Part shown: positions 53,204 through 60,332 of the stretch, piece after piece
Position numbering within the stretch: position 1 is the stretch's first letter
Layout of the letters: each line of letters starts with the position of its first letter
From: GH45 sp046704385
Lineage (GTDB): Bacteria > Bacteroidota > Bacteroidia > Bacteroidales > SZUA-534
Assembly (NCBI GenBank): GCA_046704385.1
Contig: JBJKSB010000098.1
Coordinates: forward strand, 1 to 60,332
Direction of reading: 5' to 3'
Length of the DNA: 60,332 nucleotides
Position numbers and translations under genes: made by a program
The notes under the pieces: model-generated
Seen by the model: only the letters and a program-made list of their open reading frames with translations
Database searches by the model: none
Told to the model about the DNA's origin: nothing

Positions 53204-53758
53204 CTACGGATTACCCAGCAAGGCATCCAACGGACTAAAATAAGTCATTTTTTTACCAATGGTTATAGCTTCGTCTTTTGTAAAATTCTTGTATTTAATC
53301 AGATAGGCCATCATAACAAAGGTTGTTCTTTCGCCACCTTTACAGTGTACTAACACCTTACCATTCAGGTTTGAAAGTGTTGTGGCAAACTGACTGAGCG
53401 TTTTTTCATTAAAGTCCTCATGACTTTTTACAGGAATGGAGATATAAGTAAGACTCATTTCTTGTGCTATATCAGCTTCTGAAAAAGCATCTTTGGAAAA
53501 TTCTTTATTTTCCTTGTTTGAGCGTAAATTAATGATGGTTTTCACCCCATGGTCCTTTGCCCAGCGTAATTCGTCCAGGTTAGGCTGGCCGCCTAAATAA
53601 AAGTTACCGTATTGATAAAAATCTTTAAAGTCTTTTATTTTGGTTACAACATCAGTTTTATTAACTGATTCAGAACTTTGGGCAATTATTTCAGTTGCCT
53701 GTACAGAACAGAATAAAATAAATAAACCCAGGTTGACAAAGAAGAATTTTGTTTTCAT
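53204..53758 (-). CDS. Exported tyrosine-phosphatase-like protein (DUF442/BLH type)
   Basis: The 184-residue protein has a signal peptide (ending VQATEIIAQ), GNFYLGGQPNLDELRWAKDHGVKTIINLRS near the start and the phosphatase loop VHCKGGERTTFVMMAYLI (HCxxGxRT-like). The general-acid Asp/Glu would lie in the IPVKSHEDFN region. Homologues are annotated as dual-specificity phosphatases or beta-lactamase-hydrolase-like. It should act in the periplasm, which is unusual for this fold. It is transcribed alone. Confidence 0.82.
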   Translation of the reverse strand: MKTKFFFVNLGLFILFCSVQATEIIAQSSESVNKTDVVTKIKDFKDFYQYGNFYLGGQPNLDELRWAKDHGVKTIINLRSNKENKEFSKDAFSEADIAQEMSLTYISIPVKSHEDFNEKTLSQFATTLSNLNGKVLVHCKGGERTTFVMMAYLIKYKNFTKDEAITIGKKMTYFSPLDALLGNP

Positions 53759-53795
53759 AATTTGATGTTTTAAAGGACACTAAAATTTCAGTCTT

Positions 53796-53803
53796 CAAAA
53801 TTA
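53796..53803 (-). promoter_or_regulatory. Bacteroidota -7 box (TAATTTTG) for the phosphatase-like gene
   Basis: The minus strand reads TAATTTTG 38 nt before the ATG at 53758, in the 109-nt gap. It matches TAnnTTTG; no -33 was identified. Confidence 0.4.
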
Positions 53804-53867
53804 TGATAATTCAAGATCAGTTTTTGTTGTAGCTTTGTTAAAGGTTTGTTAAAGTTTAGAAGCCGGT

Positions 53868-54980
53868 CTAAAGATTGTCGCGATATTTTATTTTTTTTGA
53901 AAAAAACCGGGCCAGTTCTCTGTTGTATTTTTCATTAGGATGCCAATCGCCTTTAATTTTATAGGCGTTCCAGTTGCTTGTATCAATAATTGAATCGACG
54001 AAATAGTGTTCTATATGACAGCCGTTGAGGCAATTATAAAAAACGTTTTCGTGTTTTAAGGGAGAATCGGGTTTTCTGATCAAAACGATAAACCGGATGC
54101 CGGCATTTTTTAATTGTTGGTTCATTGTTTTAACTATTTCGGCTACTAAAAGCGCATCCTTTTTTGATACCCGGTCTTTTATAAGTTTCTGGTAAAGGTT
54201 CGAATTATGCCAGATGATTCGTATAATCCTGGTAAAATAGTTTTGTTTGATTAGTCGGTTATCGTTAAAAGACCCTTTGTAAAGCAGTTTATTATCTTCT
54301 GTTTTGTAGCAGGGACCATACTCATCCCAAATACTTCGTCCGGCTGCACGGGCATAATGTTCAGGAATAAAACTATAAATACAAACAGAAGAATCGCCCG
54401 GCATTTTGTTTTTCAGTATTTTTTCCTCCACTATTTTAAGCGCCTGGTGTGGTCCGTAGCCACTAAAGCCATAATTAATAACATTAAACCGGTGGTTTGA
54501 AAATTCACTGAAAAAATAGGGTAAGGTTTGATCATCATTTAGCCCATCGCCAAATGTTACCGAACAACCTAAAAAGAATACCTTTTTGTGGGCATTTTCA
54601 TTATTGTTTGGCACCAGCCTTCTGCCTTTGCTAAGGGTGTATTTGACACTATAAATTAACGAATCGCCATTTTTCCGTATAGCTGAAACCTGAAAAGTAG
54701 TATCCTCCAAAGGGCCGTAACCTACAAATTCTTTTCTCCCTTTAGCCGCAGCGTTATCAAAAAAGGTACCCGAAAAAACAATCTTAGGTTTATAAAATTG
54801 TTTGATGGTAAAATATAGCTCAAACAGCAAGAAGGCTATAAATACAGCAGCCAGGTTAAAGCAAATATGTCTGACAATGCTTTTTTTAATTTTTAATCCG
54901 GAAAAAATAAAAGCTGAGATAAACAAGGCCAGGAAAATTGGAAGCCCATAGTGCATTATCAGAAACTTTATCTGCTCCAT
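53868..54980 (-). CDS. Membrane-anchored SGNH/GDSL-like protein
   Basis: The 370-residue protein has two N-terminal membrane helices (about residues 12-30 and 38-58), then an SGNH-like domain: FFLGCSVTFGDGL with the nucleophile serine, INYGFSGYGPHQAL, and a C-terminal GDWHPNEKYNRELARFF carrying an Asp-x-His dyad. The esterase or acyltransferase substrate is unknown; members often modify cell-surface sugars. It is followed by a DUF3820 gene in the upstream direction with a 22-nt gap. Confidence 0.75.
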   Translation of the reverse strand: MEQIKFLIMHYGLPIFLALFISAFIFSGLKIKKSIVRHICFNLAAVFIAFLLFELYFTIKQFYKPKIVFSGTFFDNAAAKGRKEFVGYGPLEDTTFQVSAIRKNGDSLIYSVKYTLSKGRRLVPNNNENAHKKVFFLGCSVTFGDGLNDDQTLPYFFSEFSNHRFNVINYGFSGYGPHQALKIVEEKILKNKMPGDSSVCIYSFIPEHYARAAGRSIWDEYGPCYKTEDNKLLYKGSFNDNRLIKQNYFTRIIRIIWHNSNLYQKLIKDRVSKKDALLVAEIVKTMNQQLKNAGIRFIVLIRKPDSPLKHENVFYNCLNGCHIEHYFVDSIIDTSNWNAYKIKGDWHPNEKYNRELARFFSKKIKYRDNL

Positions 54981-55002
54981 TTTTTAGGGTTTCAGCTTTT
55001 TA

Positions 55003-55236
55003 TTATTTGCGTTTATCAACCAGAGGCCAAATGAGTTTTTCCAGGCCGTTTACTTTAATCTCGTACATCATGGCCAGCTGTTCGCCTAGTTTACCTTGTG
55101 GCCATCCCTTTTGTCGGTACCAAACATAATAGGGTTCAGGAACTTCAACCAGGTACCGGCCTTTAAATCTACCGTATGGCATTTTAGTGTTAGCCAGCTC
55201 AATAAGGACTTTATGGTCGGGAGTGAATTGTTGCAT
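55003..55236 (-). CDS. DUF3820 small protein
   Basis: The 77-residue protein has the DUF3820 core (MPYGRFKGRYLVEVPEPYYVWYRQKGWPQGKLGEQLAMMYEIKVNGLEKLI). The family has no firmly established function. It starts 118 nt away from the tracrRNA end and is transcribed in the same direction as the tracrRNA, so the tracrRNA terminator also insulates it. Confidence 0.85.
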   Translation of the reverse strand: MQQFTPDHKVLIELANTKMPYGRFKGRYLVEVPEPYYVWYRQKGWPQGKLGEQLAMMYEIKVNGLEKLIWPLVDKRK

Positions 55237-55353
55237 TTTATGTTATACGTTATGAGGGTAATTTAACAAAAAGTTGTAATTTTAAAGATCAACCGGAAAA
55301 TCAGTTTTTTAGCGAGTAAATATAAGAATGAAAAAAGGAATTGTAAAATGGTT

Positions 55354-55437
55354 AAAAAAATGCCCCGTATTGAAAGACGAGGCGGCTTAAAAGTTTTCAC
55401 GACGGAATAATCCTTATTGTGAATTGCTTCAAATTGA
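55354..55437 (-). ncRNA. tracrRNA of the type II-C CRISPR-Cas9 system
   Basis: Read on the minus strand from about 55437, the sequence has an anti-repeat (TTTGAAGCAATTCACAATAAGG, complement of 55412-55433), a short nexus (GGATTATTCC, complement of 55404-55413), the linker CGTCGTGAAAACTTTTAAGCC, and a final stem of GCCTCGT with ACGGGGC (complements of 55377-55383 and 55362-55368, one mismatch) followed by a seven-T run (complement of 55354-55360). The opposite strand, TTGTGAATTGCTTCAAA at 55417-55433, resembles the start of known Bacteroidota type II-C repeats (GTTGTGAnTTGCTTTCAAA). The total is about 84 nt. The 5' end is inferred from the promoter. Confidence 0.82.
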
Positions 55438-55439
55438 AG
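55427..55439. repeat. Short palindrome at the 5' end of the tracrRNA
   Basis: CTTCAA at 55427-55432 and TTGAAG at 55434-55439 are inverse complements around one base. It lies at the predicted start of the tracrRNA and 38 nt before the cas9 ATG. It could be a regulator site or simply the edge of the anti-repeat. Confidence 0.5.
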
Positions 55440-55443
55440 AATA

Positions 55444-55472
55444 AAAGTATAACGAAATAATTATATATCAAA
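55444..55472 (-). promoter_or_regulatory. Promoter of the tracrRNA within the cas9 leader
   Basis: On the minus strand TTTG (55469-55472) and TATACTTT (55444-55451) are 17 nt apart, close to the Bacteroides -33/-7 pattern though with a short spacer and an imperfect final base. It would start transcription near 55437, just before the anti-repeat. The -33 lies 5 nt upstream of the cas9 ATG, so the cas9 leader and the tracrRNA promoter share the same DNA. Confidence 0.5.
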
Positions 55473-55477
55473 ATATT

Positions 55478-58400
55478 ATGAAAAAGATATTAGGATTGGA
55501 TTTGGGAACAAATTCTATTGGTTGGAGCCTTATTGAACATGATTTTGATAAAAAAGAAGGTAAAATAATAGGAGTGGGAAGTAGGATAATTCCTATGAGT
55601 AAAGATATAATGGATAAATTCGGCTCAGGTCAAAGTCATTCTCAAACTGCTGAACGAACAGGATATCGTGGAACACGCCGATTGTATCAAAGAGATAATT
55701 TACGAAGAGAACGGTTACATAGAGTTCTAAATGTGCTGGGATTTTTACCAGAACATTACGCTGATACTATTGATTTTGAAAATAAACTAGGACAATTTCA
55801 TAACAATGTAGAAATTAAGCTGAACTATAAACCTGTAGAAAATGATTATAACTACAACTATGAATTTTTATTCAAAGGGAGTTTTCTTGAAATGGTTTCA
55901 GAGTTTAGAGAGACACATCCAGTGCTATTTTATGAAAAAGCAAATGGTAAAGAAACCAAAATTCCTTACGACTGGACAATTTACTATTTGCGAAAAAAAG
56001 CTCTTTCAGAAAAGATTACCGAACAGGAATTAGCATGGATTATATTAAATTTTAATCAAAAAAGGGGTTACTACCAATTACGTGGTGAAGAGGAAGAAAC
56101 CGATAATACAAAACTTGAAGAATTTTACTCATTAGTTGTTTCTGATGTTGAAGAAACTGATGATAAAAATGCTCAGGGAACCTGGTTTAATGTAATTCTT
56201 GAAAATGGATGGATTTATAGAAGACAAAGCAAAGAATCATTGGAAAGCTGGAAAGGAAAAACTAAAGAATTTATAATTACCACTCAAATTGATGAAAATG
56301 GCCAGCTAAAAGTTGATAAAGAAGGTGATGTAAAACGAAGCTTTAGAGCGGTTGATTCTGAAAAGGATTGGATTGCAATTAAAAAGAGAACAGAACAGGA
56401 TATTGATAATTCTGGCAAAACTGTAGGTATGTATATTTATGAAACGTTGCTTAGTAATCCTAAGCAAAAGATTCGGGGAAAACTTGTAAAAACGATTGAG
56501 CGCAAGTTTTATAAAGACGAATTAAGACAAATACTTGAAAAACAAACACAACTTCACGATAACTTGCAAAACAAAGAATTATACAAAGCTTGTGTTGAGG
56601 AATTGTATCCAAGAAATGAAGCACATCAGAAAAGAATAGTTGATAAAGATTTTGTTTATCTGTTTTTAAACGATATTATTTTTTATCAACGTCCCTTAAA
56701 AAGTCAAAAATCGAACATTGCAGGTTGCGCTTATGAAACAAGAAAATATAAAAAAATTGTAGATGGTAAGGAAGAAACAGTAACCGAAGCTATAAAAGCT
56801 ATTCCAAAATCACATCCTTTATTTCAGGAGTTCAGATTATGGCAATTTTTACAAAACTTGAAAATATATCAGAAAGAAGCTTTCGTTGATGGTAAAACAC
56901 AAATAGATTATAATGTAACCGGCACTGTTATTGAAAATGAAGATGAATGGGTGTTATTATTTGATTTTTTGAATAATAGAAAAGAAGTTGAACAAAAGCA
57001 TGTCATAGAATTCCTTGTAAAGCAAGGCAAAATTGCTAAAAATGAAAAAGATAATTTCAGATGGAATTATGTCGAAGATAAAACCTACCCGGCCAATGAA
57101 ACCAAAGCTCAGTTTATTTCTCGTTTAAAGAAAGTTGAAGGAGTCGATACAGATACTATTTTAACAAATGAATTTGAGCAAAGTCTTTGGCATATAATAT
57201 ATTCGGTTCATGATAAAATTGAATTTGAAAAAGCATTAAAGAAATTCGCCGAAAAGAATAAACTTCATGTTGAATCATTCTTTGATGCTTTCAGAAAATT
57301 TCCACCATTTGATAGTGAATTTGGAGCATATTCTTTGAAAGCAATAACAAAGCTTCTTCCACTAATGAGAAGAGGTAAATATTGGAATGAAGACGATATA
57401 AATTCAGATGTTTTGGTTAAAGCTGATTCTATTAGAGAACGATTGGAAGCAATAAACTTTCAAAAAGCAAAAATAGATGAAACTGTTGCCGATGATGAGA
57501 TACAAAAACAAGTATTAAAAAGTTTTATTGACTATTCGGCCAAAAGTATGGTTCAAGGGTTAAACACTTATCAAGCGTGCTACCTGGTTTATGGAAGACA
57601 TTCCGAAGCTGTTGATACATCAAAATGGGAAATACCTGCTGATATTGATGTTTATCTGAAAAATTTTAAACAACATAGTTTACGTAATCCTATTGTAGAG
57701 CAAGTGGTAACCGAAACATTACGAGTGGTTCGCGATATTTGGCAACACTACGGTAATGGGGATAAGAACTTTTTTAAAGAAATACATGTTGAACTTGGAC
57801 GTGATATGAAGAATCCAGCAGACAAAAGGAAACAAATTGCAGCACGTCAACAAGAAAATGAAAATACCAATCAACGAATCAAGCAACTGTTAGCAGAGCT
57901 AATGAATGATACTAAAATTGAAGGAGATGTTCGTTCATATTCACCAAATCATCAAGAGATTTTGAAAATTTACGAAGAAGGTATATATCAAAATCCCAAT
58001 GCCGATTATGAAAAAGTTAATCAGGATGAAATTGATAAAATTCGGAAAACAGCAAAACCCTCAGCAAAAGATATAACCCGATACAAATTATGGCTTGAAC
58101 AAGGTTACCGTTCACCATATACTGGAGATATGATTTCATTAAGTAAACTTTTCACAACGGATTATCAGATAGAACATATTATTCCACAAGCACGATACTT
58201 TGATGATTCGTTGAGTAACAAGATTATTTGTGAAAGCGAGGTAAATCAGCTAAAAAGTAATATGACGGCGTATGAATTTATAAAAGATAAAGGTGGGAGT
58301 GTAGTTGATTTACAACAAGGTAAAACTGTTAAAATTTTCGAGCTTTCTACATACGAAGAAAATTGCAACCAATATTTTAAAAAGAACAGAACAAAGCTGA

Positions 58401-60103
58401 AAAAGCTTTTATCGGAAGAAATTCCTGAAGGTTTTATAGAGCGGCAAATGAACGATAGTCGCTATATAAGTAAATTAGTTAAAGGGCTGCTTAGCAATAT
58501 TGTGAAAGATGAAGAAGAACAAGCAGCCACTTCAAAAAACATTATCACAGTTACCGGGGCAATAACAGATAAACTTAAACAGGATTGGGGACTACACGAT
58601 AAGTGGAACGAAATTGTTGCTCCTCGTTTTATGCGAATGAATGAATTGACAAATTCAAAGCATTTTGGCGAATTCGATACAAAAATAAATGCATTCAGAA
58701 CTTCTGTACCAGATGAATTGCAAAGAGGATTCAACAAAAAACGAATCGACCACCGCCATCATGCAATGGATGCCTTGGTTATTGCATGCGCAGACAGACG
58801 GCATATTCAGTATTTGAATGCGTTGAATAATGAAAAAGAAAACTATGCACTACGTGATTCGCTACTAATAAAAAATAAAAATGACCATTATACAAAAACT
58901 TTTCAAATGCCTTGGCAGACATTTCCGGCAATAGCGAAAGATGCTTTGGAAAAAACTGTTGTTAGTTTTAAACAAAATCTACGGGTAATTAATAAAACAA
59001 ACAATAAAACATGGCAGTGGGTTGAAAAAGATGGAAAATTGAAAAAGCAGTTGGTGAAACAAACTAAGGGAGAAAGTTGGGCTATTCGGAAACCATTGCA
59101 TGCTCCTCTTCCTTATGGAGAAAAGAAATATAAATTCACAACCTTAGAAATTTCTAAAAACGTTGGCAAGAGAGAATTTATTCATGATGATAATATTAGA
59201 AAAGAAGTTGAAATAATTTTTCAAAGACAAGGCGCGAAAACAGTTGATACACAGAAATTTTTGAAAAACAATCCGATAAAGGATGATAAGGGACAAGAGA
59301 TACTTTTTGCAGTGTTTAATATCCCCGAAGTAAGATATAGGAAACGTCAACCAATAACGAAACTTGCTAATAGAGGACAAGGAGGAATTAAAGATGCAAA
59401 ACAAGCAATAGCATTTATTAATAAAGTTTCGGATAGAATCATTAGAGATGCATTATTACTTCATTTAAAAGACAATGATTATGATATAGATAAAGCCTTT
59501 TCTGTAGAAGGTCTTGAGGAATTCAATTCAAAAAGAAAAATTCCTATATATAAATTACCAGTTGCAGAAGCATCTTCCTCAAAATTTCCACTCGGTTATA
59601 CAAAAAACACCAAAGTAAAATTTGGTGAAGCCGAAAGTGGAACAAATTTATTTTTTGCTATTTATTGGAACGAAGAAAAACAAAAACGTGAATACGAAAC
59701 CATTCCGTTAAATGTAGTTATTGAACACCAAAAACAGGTTGCACATTTGCAAAAAGAAGAACGAACAAGGGTGCCATTAAATAATGAAAAAGGGAAATTT
59801 CTATTCGCATTGTCTCCAAACGATTTGGTGTATGTGCCAACAGAAGAAGAAATTGAGAATCCTTCGTTAGTTAAATTTGATTCATTGAATGATGAACAAG
59901 TAAAAAGGATTTATAAGACAGTAAGTAGTAGTACATATCAATGTTTCTTTGTTCAAGAACATGTTGCGAACACAATTGCAAATAAAGCAGAATTTTCGGC
60001 ATTAAATAAAATGGAGAAATCAATAGATGATGTTATGATTAAAGATGTTTGTTGGAAACTTGCTGTTGGCCGCTTAGGAAATATTAAAAATGTAATTCGA
60101 TAA
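55478..60103 (+). CDS. cas9: CRISPR-associated endonuclease Cas9, type II-C
   Basis: The 1541-residue protein has RuvC-I (ILGLDLGTNSIGWSLIE, D8), the Arg-rich bridge helix (TGYRGTRRLYQRDNLRRERLHRVL), a large recognition region, RuvC-II (EIHVELGRDMK, E772), HNH (YQIEHIIPQARYFDDSLSNKI, H900), RuvC-III (HRHHAMDALVIACADRRH, H1095 and D1098) and a 440-residue C-terminus holding the WED/PAM-interacting part. All catalytic residues are present. It is at the long end for type II-C, as in many Bacteroidota. It cleaves DNA matched to a crRNA paired with the divergent tracrRNA. The gene looks AT-richer than its neighbours. No cas1, cas2 or csn2 follows before 60332. Confidence 0.97.
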   Translation: MKKILGLDLGTNSIGWSLIEHDFDKKEGKIIGVGSRIIPMSKDIMDKFGSGQSHSQTAERTGYRGTRRLYQRDNLRRERLHRVLNVLGFLPEHYADTIDFENKLGQFHNNVEIKLNYKPVENDYNYNYEFLFKGSFLEMVSEFRETHPVLFYEKANGKETKIPYDWTIYYLRKKALSEKITEQELAWIILNFNQKRGYYQLRGEEEETDNTKLEEFYSLVVSDVEETDDKNAQGTWFNVILENGWIYRRQSKESLESWKGKTKEFIITTQIDENGQLKVDKEGDVKRSFRAVDSEKDWIAIKKRTEQDIDNSGKTVGMYIYETLLSNPKQKIRGKLVKTIERKFYKDELRQILEKQTQLHDNLQNKELYKACVEELYPRNEAHQKRIVDKDFVYLFLNDIIFYQRPLKSQKSNIAGCAYETRKYKKIVDGKEETVTEAIKAIPKSHPLFQEFRLWQFLQNLKIYQKEAFVDGKTQIDYNVTGTVIENEDEWVLLFDFLNNRKEVEQKHVIEFLVKQGKIAKNEKDNFRWNYVEDKTYPANETKAQFISRLKKVEGVDTDTILTNEFEQSLWHIIYSVHDKIEFEKALKKFAEKNKLHVESFFDAFRKFPPFDSEFGAYSLKAITKLLPLMRRGKYWNEDDINSDVLVKADSIRERLEAINFQKAKIDETVADDEIQKQVLKSFIDYSAKSMVQGLNTYQACYLVYGRHSEAVDTSKWEIPADIDVYLKNFKQHSLRNPIVEQVVTETLRVVRDIWQHYGNGDKNFFKEIHVELGRDMKNPADKRKQIAARQQENENTNQRIKQLLAELMNDTKIEGDVRSYSPNHQEILKIYEEGIYQNPNADYEKVNQDEIDKIRKTAKPSAKDITRYKLWLEQGYRSPYTGDMISLSKLFTTDYQIEHIIPQARYFDDSLSNKIICESEVNQLKSNMTAYEFIKDKGGSVVDLQQGKTVKIFELSTYEENCNQYFKKNRTKLKKLLSEEIPEGFIERQMNDSRYISKLVKGLLSNIVKDEEEQAATSKNIITVTGAITDKLKQDWGLHDKWNEIVAPRFMRMNELTNSKHFGEFDTKINAFRTSVPDELQRGFNKKRIDHRHHAMDALVIACADRRHIQYLNALNNEKENYALRDSLLIKNKNDHYTKTFQMPWQTFPAIAKDALEKTVVSFKQNLRVINKTNNKTWQWVEKDGKLKKQLVKQTKGESWAIRKPLHAPLPYGEKKYKFTTLEISKNVGKREFIHDDNIRKEVEIIFQRQGAKTVDTQKFLKNNPIKDDKGQEILFAVFNIPEVRYRKRQPITKLANRGQGGIKDAKQAIAFINKVSDRIIRDALLLHLKDNDYDIDKAFSVEGLEEFNSKRKIPIYKLPVAEASSSKFPLGYTKNTKVKFGEAESGTNLFFAIYWNEEKQKREYETIPLNVVIEHQKQVAHLQKEERTRVPLNNEKGKFLFALSPNDLVYVPTEEEIENPSLVKFDSLNDEQVKRIYKTVSSSTYQCFFVQEHVANTIANKAEFSALNKMEKSIDDVMIKDVCWKLAVGRLGNIKNVIR

Positions 60104-60122
60104 CAACTATTCGGGGCGCGAC

Positions 60123-60212
60123 TCAAACCTCGATTCCGTAAGTCATCGGAAGACTTGTTGATTTATAAGTAATTCGTTCAATTTTTTTTGGTGCCTTTAT
60201 TTTAGTAGTCAT
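60123..60212 (-). CDS. Possible 29-codon ORF after cas9
   Basis: An ATG at 60210-60212 opens a 29-residue frame (MTTKIKAPKKIERITYKSTS, then LPMTYGIEV) ending at TGA 60123-60125. The basic composition and an AGAG a few bases before the ATG make translation possible, but there is no family match that I can see. It lies 20 nt from the cas9 stop in the opposite direction and follows the partial ORF at 60236. It may be a remnant. Confidence 0.3.
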   Translation of the reverse strand: MTTKIKAPKKIERITYKSTSLPMTYGIEV

Positions 60213-60235
60213 ATACTCTAATAAATTACAAGTTT

Positions 60236-60332
60236 TTAAGCCACTTTTTCAGTGGAGCTATTAAAATTTTCTAATTCTCTAGGGTCAAGATTTATATATT
60301 CCTGACTGTATGGTATCCTATTTTTGACAACA
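60236..60332 (-). CDS. C-terminal fragment of an unidentified protein (possibly transposase)
   Basis: The frame enters from the right edge on the minus strand and reads VVKNRIPYSQEYINLDPREL, then ENFNSSTEKVA, ending at TAA 60236-60238. The tail (VVKxxxPYxxEY) is reminiscent of the ends of some IS110-type transposases, but 31 residues are too few for a call. It converges on cas9 and occupies the place where cas1 normally follows. A CCACT-AGTGG hairpin (60241-60256) overlaps the stop. Confidence 0.35.
   Translation of the reverse strand, partial: VVKNRIPYSQEYINLDPRELENFNSSTEKVA

Noticed and set aside
55237..55477. Possible CRISPR array or degenerate repeat before cas9
   Set aside because: Only one repeat-like stretch is present, and its position beside a nexus and terminator identifies it as the anti-repeat of a tracrRNA.
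60104..60178. Terminator after cas9 (AAGTC-ATCGGAA-GACTT at 60138-60154)
   Set aside because: The stem is only 5 bp and is not followed by a T-run; the T-run at 60182-60189 is too far away.
1..60332. tRNA or rRNA genes
   Set aside because: No cloverleaf-like TTCGA/CCA arrangements or rRNA core sequences were noticed in the gaps, although a covariance-model search was not possible here.

Overview
The window looks like a chromosomal segment of a Bacteroidota bacterium, probably a Bacteroidales/Marinilabiliales-type lineage; this is inferred from gene content, not from a marker gene. Pointers are a BNR-repeat protein with a type IX secretion C-terminal sorting domain, a TonB-dependent receptor with a carboxypeptidase-like plug extension next to a DUF4249-type lipoprotein, standalone MnmD, an AtpB with a long exported N-terminus, a choice-of-anchor-L/OmpA protein, and many -7 boxes of the Bacteroides form TAnnTTTG. 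Base composition is moderately AT-rich. I see no rRNA, no tRNA and no CRISPR array inside the window.

Layout. 1-104: 3' end of a + strand gene. 289-3326: minus-strand group rsgA - lipoprotein cyclophilin - pepE - small exported protein. 3474-7890: plus-strand HAD phosphatase, AsmA-like protein and orphan histidine kinase. 8008-10799: classic yceD-rpmF-plsX-fabH ribosome/fatty-acid cluster. 10849-21094: bactofilin and the F-type ATP synthase (atpZ, small membrane protein, atpB-E-F-H-A-G, an NAD-dependent epimerase, a polyprenyl synthetase, atpD-C), closed by a strong bidirectional terminator. 21124-24869: minus-strand lplA, DUF4380-like protein and a TolB-like propeller with one CXXCH site. 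25137-31935: T9SS cargo, small membrane protein, a beta-barrel gene broken by one in-frame stop, a TonB receptor and its lipoprotein. 31958-35211: polA and a 6-pyruvoyl-tetrahydropterin synthase/QueD family gene. 35447-37424: tandem paralogous lipoproteins. 37426-43652: DNA glycosylase, guanine deaminase-ferredoxin-U32 group, choice-of-anchor-L/OmpA and GT9 genes, mnmD, ArsR regulator. 43835-49721: two large TPR signalling proteins (a PP2C phosphatase and a histidine kinase) and a MORN-repeat protein. 49868-55236: dgt, a DUF262 protein, AIM24, a tyrosine-phosphatase-like protein, an SGNH-like membrane protein and a DUF3820 protein. 55354-60103: a tracrRNA and a divergent, 1541-residue type II-C Cas9. 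60123-60332: two minus-strand ORF fragments where cas1 would often be expected.

The most notable points are: (1) an intact type II-C cas9 with a recognisable tracrRNA transcribed away from it, whose promoter sits in the cas9 leader, and no cas1/cas2/array before the window edge; (2) short intergenic islands made of reiterated, mutually inverted 'phrases', several of them inside the ATP synthase cluster, each with its own vocabulary; (3) a perfect 14-bp hairpin directly after atpE; (4) a single premature TAA in an outer-membrane barrel gene whose frame continues for 59 codons to 3 nt before the TonB receptor; (5) a choice-of-anchor-L/OmpA gene whose complete signal peptide can only be reached from a CTG (or rarer) start; (6) two isoprenoid/sugar-nucleotide genes lodged between atpG and atpD.
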